Source: Apricaphanius iberus
Taxonomy: Eukaryota > Chordata > Actinopteri > Cyprinodontiformes > Aphaniidae
Direction: 5' to 3'
DNA length: 64,000 nt
Assembly: GCA_028564705.1 (NCBI GenBank)
Contig: JAPXFQ010000074.1
Location: 1,939,501 to 2,003,500, forward strand
Of this stretch, positions 56,207 to 64,000 are shown piece by piece. The notes beneath the pieces were generated by a model that searched no databases, was not told the origin of the DNA, and saw nothing but the letters and a program-made list of their open reading frames with translations. The translations under genes were made by a program, and so were the position numbers. Numbering within the stretch: position 1 is the first letter of the stretch; each line of letters starts with the position of its first letter.

Positions 56207-56789
56207 AGAGTGTTGGTAGCCAGGTCTCCTAGTAGCTAGGAGACAGGTTAATGTTAGTAGCTATGCTGCTTTAGGCTAGGCTGTTGGAGGACATTATTAG
56301 GGTCTGTTCCTACTTTCTCTCCTACTTCTCCCCAACTGCATGATGTGCTGTCAATTCAAGCACTAACCTGTTTTCTATTATAGTAGGTGCTCCGGATTAG
56401 CCCTGCTTGACGACCCTGACTAAGATGGCATTGCAGTGACGGAAAATTCTCCACGTCCTGCAACAAACTTCTGCATCAGTTCTATTGCTCTTTCTGTGTC
56501 TCTGTTATGTATTCTCCAAGCCACAGACGGTCGCGGCAGATAACCGCTTGTGCTGAGCCTGGTTCTGCCGGAGGTTTCTTCCTGTTAAAAGGGAGTTTTT
56601 CCTTCCCACTGTCGCTGCATGCTTGCTCAGTATGAGGGATTGCTGAGAATTCCACGACGCAATCTTCTGTGGTTCTGTAATTTCTACACTAAACATTGTA
56701 TTGTAATAACTCTTTTTGTAAAGTGCCTTGAGATGACATCTGTTGTGAAATGGCGCTATATAAATAAACTGAATTGAATTGAATCATTA

Positions 56790-59170
56790 TCTCTCCTCTG
56801 CATTGCGGTGTCAGCACCACTTCAGCTGTAGGAGGAGGGATGATCCCGGAGACAGGACCCAGGGCCCTGGGGTCATCTCCCTGAATGCTTCCTTTTGGGA
56901 GTCCGCTGGCAGAGCTGAGAGCTGTTCACATGCACTGGAAGGTGGTTATGGTGTTTGTAGTCCAATGCAGCAAGGAATGTCATGGCTTTATAGACGCCAT
57001 ATGAGAATTCAAAGCATTTCCCTGCGTACATCAAGATGTTTTTTCTGGGAAGACTCAAGCTTAGAAGTGGTCCCGCAAAGAGACAAACAAAATAAAAACT
57101 GCAATGTCTATAGAGCAAATAAAATCCACCATAGTGATATATAATTTTGTGGAAGGGATCATGCAACGATACAGATGCATACAGATGCAACGATACAGGG
57201 GCGACATTGTTCTAATTTCAGCCAGAGCAAAAACTACAAACTGTCTTGGTGTTCATTCTCTTTTTTTTTTTTTTTGTGGTAGAAGTATCCAGTAAATTAT
57301 TTTAGAAAAATTACAAGAAAAAAAAAATCGTAAGTATAAAACATATGAGATTGGAGATAAATAATCTTAAATCATGTAGGCCTAAAGCTCATTGTTCATC
57401 AAACTCAATTCTGGTCCTAAATACAGCAGAATATAATAATATAGGAGCAAAATATGACAATACATACTGACATATACACATAGAATTTTAGAGAGAATAA
57501 TTTGTTACTTATACACTCGATTTCAAAACTAGTGGATCATCTAAAGCTTCATCCTGTTGATCCATTGAGTTGATGCTACACAGAAAAAAAAAAGCCTATA
57601 GCCTACATAAATTACAAAAACAGGGTAACTGTTCATCAAACAGGAACCTATTTATTTTTTGTTATGAGGAGAACAATAACCAGGAACAGGAGTTGCATTT
57701 TGGTTACTTTATAATTACCTATCACACTTCCCTGCAGTGACTGAACTGTGGTATAGGTCCCTCCAAACGCTGCTGTAGATGGCTGTGGATTCTTGATGAA
57801 CTGACCTTTCTAAAACTAAAACAACAGAGACACTTTTACCGCTCCAACCGTAATGTGCACACGTTTACAAATGACAGTCAATATACACGTTTTCAGATTA
57901 GCGACATAGTTCTACAAAGTTTAGATACTAAAATTAGAACTTTTTTTTCTCATAATCCCAACAAATTAGCTAAACTGTGAGGACGACAGACAGGCAGCCT
58001 AAAACATATTCCTACTGCGGAGGAAGTACACAAACCCCCGCTTTGAACGCGTCTACTCATTTTCCCCACGTATTTAGTAAAGATTTCTTACCTTTCAAGC
58101 AAACATGACCCCAGCTGCAGGTCTTTTCTCATACCGAGAGATTCAGTGTCCTCTCAAACGCCGCCCGCACCGATGTTTACTCTGGCTCTTTGCCTACATC
58201 GATCCGACTCGTGTTTCTCCCTCTTTGTAGCGCTGGAATAAACTCTTGGTTATCTTGGGCTGGAGTGTTGGTGGTGCTTTAAGCAGCTCTCTTCTTGTTC
58301 TCGGCAGAATCATAGGGCAGAATCCATGCTTCCAACGCTATCCCTGCTACGGTTTTAGCTGCAGGAAACGATAGAACGTGAACGCGCATGACGTCGTCAC
58401 ATATTAGGAGGCGCAGAGGGAGCGCTACTTTTTCGACCCGAACAGTAACATAAAATAATTAATAAAGTTATTTTACAGGCATATAGAAGCAACCATGTTG
58501 AAAAGCCCAGGGATCTTTTTACTGACCAGGACATTGCTGGATTATGTATGAGGAAGAAATTTTGCAGCTCTATACATTTATTTGCTGTTAAACTTCCTTA
58601 AAGTCCCTTTAAGTTCAATTTAAAAAAATATATGTTAATTGAACCATTATTTAAAAAGAAATAACAGTATTGCTGTAAATGACATGTGACAAGCATTTCC
58701 GGATTTTCTAATTCATTTTTTATGTGGTTTGAACTTTTGCATACTGTTTTAACTTACATTTTCAATCTTATTGACTCAATTTTGTATGTTACTGTAACAT
58801 ATTTAATTGTTCATAACAACTTATTCCATTTTAGTTTAATTTACTCAGTTGATAAGGTGTATTAAAGAGATGTGATTGGTTTTACATTTACTCATTATTT
58901 TTAACTGTAAAAGTGTTGCACCAAAAAATGTAAGTAAATATCAGTTTTAATTTTTAGAGTTTAGGCTTCACCTAAACTAACTCTGGTTTTAGATCTTGTA
59001 AGGTTGCTCCTCTTCTGAGAAGCATAATGACATCTACGAGGTTCAGACACTGCAGCTTGACTGCTCTGGTGGGTTGTTTACAAAAGTATTTGGCAATGGC
59101 ACCTCACATTGGCTGGAATGTGTACATTTAAACACAGTATCGTTATGTAAAAATACATATTTTATTATGT
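56790..59170. other. Unclassified non-coding DNA
   Basis: 56800-57250 gives short frames on both strands without a domain; direct repeats GCAACGATACAG occur at about 57163-57205. 57250-58000 is AT-rich with poly(T)/poly(A). 58020-58450 is GC-richer (GCTGCAGGAAACGATAGAAC, GAACGCGCATGACGTCGTCA with a CRE-like TGACGTCA) and resembles a repetitive DNA-transposon end, but no partner is found. Confidence 0.35.
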
Positions 59171-59180
59171 ATTTTGTTAA

Positions 59181-59638
59181 AGGGATACTAGGCAACATTT
59201 TCATGTTAATTAATTATCTTTGTAAGTTGGTATAAGGTTAAATGACTCATTACAGGGCGAATGAAGACTCTCTCGCCTGCCGCTACTGCCTGTAGACAGA
59301 ATATCCCACTTGCAAGTTGAGTGTACCGACCCGGTGTCATTCAGTCTCGCGAAGTCTCACACATCGCGAGAAGCAGGATCAGTTTTCGGCACGCATCCCC
59401 AACACTGAGGCAGGCTAACGAAACCCGGCTAGCGAGTGTGGAAAACTGATGGCAGAGCCGGCTAAGAAACAGCAAAAACCCTTGACGGAAGATGCCAAGA
59501 AAAGAAAGAGAGCTTCAGACCGAGGGGGAAACAACAGTTCGTTTTTACAACAGTGTGTTTGAAAGCAAAATTGACTAACGCTAACGGACGCTAGGGAGAG
59601 CATCGTAGAGAAAACACTCAAACTTACCTGGTATCCCT
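59181..59638 (+). mobile_element. 458-bp non-autonomous TTAA-target DNA transposon
   Basis: TTAA flanks it at 59177-59180 and 59639-59642. The ends are AGGGATACTAGGCAAC and, inverted, AGGGATACCAGGTAAG. TTAA targeting fits piggyBac or Kolobok. Inside, at about 59449-59562, a 37-codon frame MAEPAKKQQKPLTEDAKKRK, then RASDRGGNNSSFLQQC, recalls the basic N-terminal peptide (KRxSDR) seen at the start of some fish DNA-transposon proteins, so it may be a deletion derivative retaining its first exon. Confidence 0.8.
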
Positions 59639-59833
59639 TTAAAATATACCTTTAAAAAGAAATGGTATACTTTCATTCTGCAAACCTCTAAACACCCCGT
59701 GGAGGTATTACTTTTTTAAATGGGTAGCTTTTTAAACATTATTTTTTCCATATTCAACTTTTAAGTTACTTCAAAATTGCTGTTTTGGCGTTATAAAAAA
59801 ACGGACCAAGTTTTTCCCAGCCAAACTCTCGCC

Positions 59834-60104
59834 AATAAATGGACTGGTAAATGGACTGCACTTATATAGCGCTTTTCTAGTCTTGCTGACCACTCAAAGC
59901 ACTTTACATTGAAGCCACATTAGCCCATTCACACTCAAATTCATACACCGACACCCAACATGGCTCGGTAGGACAACGTAGAATTTGGGCTTTAAGTGCC
60001 TTGCCCAGGGGCACATCAACATGTGACTGGAGGAAGCTGGAATGGAAACCTACTACCCTCCGATTGCAAGCCAACTACTCTACCACTGAGCCACAGTCCC
60101 CCTA
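59834..60104 (-). mobile_element. tRNA-derived SINE with LINE-like tail
   Basis: On the minus strand it begins AGGGGGACTGTGGCTCAGTG: A box TGGCTCAGTGG (60083-60093 region) and a degenerate B box GGTTTCCATTCC (60039-60050). The body has CCCCTGGGCAAGGCACTTAA and GTCCTACCGAGCCATGTTGG; the tail is TGTAAAGTGCTTTGAGTGGT, AAAAGCGCTATATAAGTGCA, GTCCATTTACC. The tail resembles L2-type ends and suggests mobilisation by a partner LINE. Same family as the fragment at 45185-45320. Confidence 0.82.
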
Positions 60105-60509
60105 AGTTGAAGAAGAGGTTGAAGTAGCAGATTCACAAATAGTATCCTATTGTTCACATGATATAACATAATTTAATTCTTTCTACCATCTTTTTTTGTA
60201 TAATCTGTTAAAGGGGGGTGTTATGCTTCTTCCAGGCACACACTACCATTTTATAGCACACTCAAATGAAGATTTTACAGATGTTCCATCTTTGAGTAGG
60301 CTTAGACTTGTCATCAGCTTTCAAATTTATGCAGTTTACTTATTTAGCAGCGCAATACTTTTTTACTTTTAACAGCCAGAGCAAATGTTGCTATCAGATT
60401 TTAAAATTGTTCCTAAACCCTGATGCCAGACATAATTACGGAAAATGATTCCACCAACCAGCATGTAATGAAACTGCAAATGAAAACACAAGCGTATAAC
60501 TTGGACATT

Positions 60510-60515
60510 TTTATT
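60510..60515 (-). terminator. Polyadenylation signal AATAAA
   Basis: AATAAA on the minus strand (CCAATAAAAATGTCC), 56 nt after the predicted stop of the candidate gene. Confidence 0.5.
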
Positions 60516-60570
60516 GGACAGGTATAAGGAAAAGTTCAGAAACAAAAGTCCAGTTGCACATGTCTGTGGG

Positions 60571-61192
60571 TCATGGTTTAATCTGCTGCATCCCAGGAAG
60601 GTTTGACTGAAGGCAGATTGAAGGCATCTTGTCATCTCCACCCTTCGTAAGTCGGTTTCCTGTTTCTGCTCCATCAGAAGAAGGTGTCGATCCCGCTGCA
60701 ACGGATCGCAGATATTTTTTAAAGTATTATGCTTACAGTGCATTTGAAACATACACTAAGAATTCAAATTAAGGAACAGAAACAAATATGTCTCACTGTG
60801 CTGCAGAAAACTTAAATAGCTCATTCATATTTACAAAAACAAACAGTAACATCAGAACTAATTTGGATAACTGATAATAAAAAACAAACAGTCATACTGA
60901 ATATGATGTGCAATAATAAAATATACAAGCGGCATGAAATTTGCTTCTCACCGAGAGTACGAGACAGTGAGTTCAGGACTTCTGCGTTCTCAGTTTCTCT
61001 GCTTCGGCCTGCGGGTGAGAGCCATCGGCTCTGAACCACGATCAGCTCCGACTCCTCCTTGACAATCCTCTCACAGCGAGCAGCTCCATCCAGCTCACAC
61101 TGAATCTTCTCTTCAGCCAACAAACTCAGAAATGCTGAAACTCCGTTTGATTTACAGCACTGGTTTTTAACGTGGTCATTGTTCATCAGCAA
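60571..61192 (-). CDS. Candidate two-exon host gene, small acidic/helical protein of unknown identity
   Basis: Exon 1 coding 61192-60952 (CTCG then GTGAGAAG donor), intron 60951-60696 (256 bp, ends GTTGCAG), exon 2 60695-60571. The splice joins in phase and gives 121 residues ending at TGA (60573-60571), 56 nt before an AATAAA (60515-60510). Exon 1 reads MLMNNDHVKNQCCKSNGVSA, FLSLLAEEKIQCELDGAARC, ERIVKEESELIVVQSRWLSP, AGRSRETENAEVLNSLSRTL: largely helical, no domain I recognise. Upstream lies a TATA-less promoter. In another frame exon 2 would read LLLMEQKQETDLRRVEMTRC, which is more protein-like but is out of phase with exon 1 and lacks a stop before the AATAAA. Identity is unknown. Confidence 0.55.
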
Positions 61193-61225
61193 ACACTAAA
61201 CACATCCACTCGCTGTAGCGAGGTT

Positions 61226-61290
61226 TCAAAATGGCGGTCGGTTTGTTGTTAAAAGTTACTCTCCAGTGACTCCACCCACTAGCCAATTAG
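61226..61290 (-). promoter_or_regulatory. TATA-less promoter of the candidate gene: YY1-like motif and CCAAT box
   Basis: On the minus strand, CCGCCATTTTGAAA (61240-61226 region) matches the YY1/initiator motif common at housekeeping starts, about 35-45 bp upstream of the ATG. An inverted CCAAT (CTAATTGGCT, 61290-61281) lies about 50 bp further upstream. Confidence 0.55.
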
Positions 61291-61305
61291 TGACCGACAG
61301 CCTTC

Positions 61306-61512
61306 TGACGTCGCTTTTCAGTACCAGTTTAGCATGGATGAAACCACAGCTGAAGTGGTACGAAAAATAGTATCGGCTCGGCGCAGCTTGGTGCAGCTCA
61401 GCCAGACTTCTGCCAGTGGAGAGTAAAAGGTACTGAGGATGAGTCGATCCGAGTCGAGTTGAACCGTACCGGTGGAGAGACGCCTAAAGACTCTCCTACC
61501 CATTGTGAAACT
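61306..61512. repeat. Miniature-element remnant hosting a hAT insertion
   Basis: Minus strand GCGTCTCTCCACCGGTACGG, then TTCAACTCGACTCGGATCGA, resembles the end of a fish hAT-type miniature element; the related sequence continues after the hAT insertion at 62916. Compare 40078-40200. Confidence 0.4.
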
Positions 61513-62907
61513 TAGGGTTGCCAACAGTCCCTTAAAATAAGGAACCGTCCCGTATTTGACTATTAAATGTGCCGTTCCGTTTTGAACTAATAAGGGACGC
61601 TATTGCTTCCGTATTTTTTTAAATGTCTATCGTGTGTCAGTCATAGGCTTCACACTGATTTATTATACGTAGCCTATATAAACATAAAAATCACCCTACA
61701 TTCAGCAAAACTGTTCTAATGGCGGGATCAAACGGGACCGCAAATTGTTTGTTTGCGGCTCGCAAGTGATGCTTGCTCAGGATTGATCAGGTAGACACAC
61801 ACACACACTGGCGCTTCCATGCAGCACCTTTAAAAATGTCCCAAAAACACTTAGAGAGATATAGGTGAGTGGGAAGAGGCCCATCCTTAGTTGGAAAAGA
61901 TCAGTATAGATGAACACAAGGCAAACTGTAATAAATGCAGCGAGTGTTCTCAGTGGCACACTGAGAACACTCGCTGCACAGCACACCAGGTACACAAGAA
62001 CGCAGAAAACACACGTCTGTGAGGTTTATGAGACATGTAGCCTAAAATATTCAGAATAGATTACATGTATTGTGCTTTTTCAAAGATGTCTCGTCCATGT
62101 GCAATTTTATTTTTGTTGGATTAATTGTAGAGGATTTTGTTGTACAATCAATATAAATTACAACTTTAAGCACACATCATGGTAACTGATTCATTGTTAT
62201 GCTAATAAATAGATTCAAATGAAACATGTTTGGATAGGTTTCTGGCTGTTGAAATGTTATATTTTAGAGAAATAGCCAATAAATTGTAAGTGAACATTGC
62301 ATTAAATCTCTTAGTGTGGTTTGATTGTTGTTCTGACAAGCCATGTAAGCCAATTTAATTAACTATTTGTCATCCCACTACTAAATTTGTATTTATGTGA
62401 GCAGATAGTTTAAAGGTGTTTAGGGTTCATCTGCAATATCCCCATACAGTCAAATTAGAAAAAAATATTGTAAATGCATTGTTGGAAGCTCAACAACCAG
62501 ACCTGTTGTTCTCAGCATCGTCATTGTGTTAGATCACACTGAATCTTGTTAAAGCAAGGCAAGGTAATTTTATTGTATAGCACACTTTCAACACAAGGCA
62601 ATTCAAGGTGCTTTACATGATTAAAATGAGAACATAGAAAAGAGAGCATAAATCACTTTGAAGATTAGCCTAATTTATATAAATTATGTATTAATGTGTT
62701 TATTGTGAATAAAGCATTTCAAACTTAACATATGACCATTCTGGATGATCCATCCATCCATTTTCTTAACCGCTTAATCCTTAATGGGTCGCGGGGGGGC
62801 TGGATGATCCCTAAAACAACCCCACCTCCCCGTGAGTATGACGGCTCGACCCGTGGTAAATAACGCCCTGTGTCCCTTATTTTAATTTAGGAAAGTTGGC
62901 AACCCCA
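61513..62907. mobile_element. 1,395-bp non-autonomous hAT transposon, 8-bp duplication
   Basis: GTGAAACT flanks it at 61505-61512 and 62908-62915. The ends are TAGGGTTGCCAACAGTCC and, inverted, TGGGGTTGCCAACTTTCC. An 8-bp duplication and short ends mark a hAT. Inside are (CA)n at 61794-61809, a perfect palindrome at 61936-61978, a LINE/SINE tail (62560-62640, minus) and a piece of the GTCGCGGGGGGGCTGG repeat (62748-62803). No transposase is seen. Confidence 0.87.
61936..61978. repeat. Perfect palindrome, 20-bp arms, 3-nt spacer
   Basis: TGCAGCGAGTGTTCTCAGTG (61936-61955), spacer GCA, then the exact reverse complement (61959-61978). It lies inside the hAT element. Confidence 0.92.
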
Positions 62908-63399
62908 GTGAAACTCCCCCTGCAGAACGTCATATATCGGCAATTATCACAGCATGCGCGTGGAGTCGGACTCAGATAGTTTACATAAGTTTTCAGTGTG
63001 CTTCATTTTAGTATTTAGGGGAAAAAATACATTGGTGAACAATGGCAACACGGGAGATCGCAAATTATCTGATATCTGACCCTGAAAGTGGAGTTTTTGA
63101 AGAACCAGAGAGAATTCAGATGCTTTTACAAGACGTGTCGGCACCCTTTTATAAATATTTATCAATATGTAGCCATGTCTTGCATTGGAATCATGAAAGT
63201 ACAGAAATATGAAGCTAAGTTTTGCATTGAAATAAAAAGGCAGAGATAAATGAATTTATGTTTTGCAATTAATTCATGAATTCAAACAAATATGAAGCTA
63301 CGTTTTACATTGCAACCATAAAAGCACAGAAATATGAAGCCATGTTCTCAAGTCGGAGTAAGTAATTCTAAGTCACAGTTCTTACCAGTGGCGGCTGGC

Positions 63400-64000
63400 C
63401 AATAGCGTTAAAAATGCGAATTATTCAGTTAAAGTGATGTTTTCGGACTAAAATTAGTGCTAACTGATTAGCGGAAGTAGCTGTAGTGCAGACGCCGCTA
63501 CTTCACAATAAGAGCATATTGTTTAATCTATTGTTTAGATTGATGACTTGGATAGTTTGTCTGCTGAGTGTTTACATTTTGGAAAACGGTAAATTGTGAC
63601 ATTTTATTAATAAATCTGTATGTATTTGATACTTAACACAGCTGCTGATATCCAAATGTTAAGTTTATTCATATATTTTGGTTATTTCTGCCTTACCTTT
63701 CAGTTGTTCTTATTTGTCATATGAGATCACACATATCATCTCCCTTCTCACATTTATATCACCCAAACCTGTATCAGCAGCTGCGTGGAAATAATAAAGA
63801 GCTAAATAAATGTAACAGCTTTTTCTCAACCACATCTTCTCATACTCTGATTGGCTTTAATTGGAGCTCTTTAAGTGGTTCTCCCAGTATGAACAGAGTG
63901 ATCCCAGTCTGAACAAGTACCTCTATAGACAGCTCAGTGTTTCCTCCTTGGCAGTAGCAGTCTGTGAAGCAGCAAAACTGTTGAAGCCTCTGACTGAAAA
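63400..64000. repeat. Unclassified interspersed repeat, copy 2 (uninterrupted)
   Basis: Inverse of 34990-36610 without the 35351-36419 insertion. It may begin near 63386 (CAGTGGCGGCTGGCC, a hAT-like start) and runs past the window edge. At 63611-63613 the target TAA is single. 62916-63385 between the hAT and this repeat holds no recognised gene; CATTG...AAGCTACGTTTTAC-like blocks near 63183-63345 are short direct repeats (ATATGAAGC occurs three times). Confidence 0.72.

Larger units (their letters stand above)
51390..56775 (+). mobile_element. Nearly full-length L2 LINE with rRNA insert in its 3'UTR
   Basis: 5'UTR about 51390-51715 (with TTAGCTTAGCTTCACGGCTA, GCATGGC), ORF1 51716-52631, ORF2 about 52646-55638, and a long 3'UTR to the tail AAAGTGCCTTGAGATGACAT, then GGCGCTATATAAATAAACTG and (AATTG)n at 56765-56782. 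The 3'UTR contains an antisense 28S rRNA segment at 55793-56206. The copy carries several small lesions, so it is not autonomous now. Confidence 0.9.

Noticed and set aside
56021..56239. A 72-codon frame
   Set aside because: It is the accidental translation of antisense 28S rRNA.
60039..60093. Functional tRNA gene
   Set aside because: A and B boxes are present but the rest does not fold as a tRNA and is joined to a LINE-like tail; it is a SINE.
60369..60752. A 127-codon minus-strand gene on its own
   Set aside because: The first part lies in the intron and the frame runs through the AATAAA; only 60695-60571 is accepted, in another phase. The alternative is kept as a caveat.

Overview
The window looks like a transposon-dense stretch of a teleost fish genome. 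The reasons are the repertoire (L2/CR1-group LINEs with long 3'UTRs, Tc1, PIF/Harbinger, hAT, piggyBac, a DIRS and a Ngaro-like tyrosine-recombinase retroelement, a tRNA-derived SINE with a LINE-like tail), introns inside the coding remnants, and AT-rich non-coding DNA. Almost every recognisable coding sequence belongs to a mobile element and nearly all are broken. I see one good host-gene candidate (two exons, minus strand, 60.5-61.3 kb) and one host-like terminal exon (49.87-50.18 kb). All family assignments are by reading motifs; no search was run.

Layout. 0-2 kb: end of a Harbinger element (Myb-like protein fragment facing a decayed transposase). 2.3-5.8 kb: a minus-strand LINE split by a 109-bp MITE. 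6-9.3 kb: nothing identifiable. 9.5-11.8 kb: a LINE split by a 587-bp inverted-repeat element. 12.3-13.75 kb: GC-rich repeat, then a piggyBac transposase remnant with its intron. 14-18.1 kb: repeat ends, a CR1-group LINE 3' end, an L2 piece and a Tc1 remnant. 18.4-20 kb: GC-rich LTR-like tract and a tandemly duplicated exon-like unit. 20.2-21.9 kb: an internally deleted Ngaro-like element. 23.1-25.5 kb: L2 3' ends. 25,728-30,959: an almost intact DIRS retroelement, much richer in GC than its surroundings. 31-34 kb: repeat debris. 35-36.6 kb: an unclassified repeat holding a 1,069-bp TTA-flanked element. 37-39.6 kb: high-copy repeat, LINE 3' end and a solo LTR. 40.9-45 kb: a nearly full LINE fused to a 5'-truncated Tc1-like (DD38E) transposon. 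45.0-45.9 kb: a 30-bp-period array of a palindrome. 46.5-51.2 kb: L2 tail, AT-rich DNA and the host-like exon. 51.4-56.8 kb: a nearly full-length L2 carrying about 414 bp of antisense 28S rRNA in its 3'UTR. 57-64 kb: TTAA-flanked element, SINE, candidate host gene, a hAT with 8-bp target duplication, and a second inverted copy of the 35-kb repeat.

Most notable: (1) the palindrome array, whose 30-bp period is restored exactly when a LINE/SINE-tail insert and its 8-bp duplication are removed; (2) the antisense 28S rRNA segment in the L2 3'UTR; (3) the DIRS internal complementary region, which spells out the joined element ends and reveals a shared GTT core; (4) a paralogous empty site inside the window proving the 35-kb insertion; (5) two perfect 20-bp-arm palindromes, one clearly made by inverting an adjacent coding segment.
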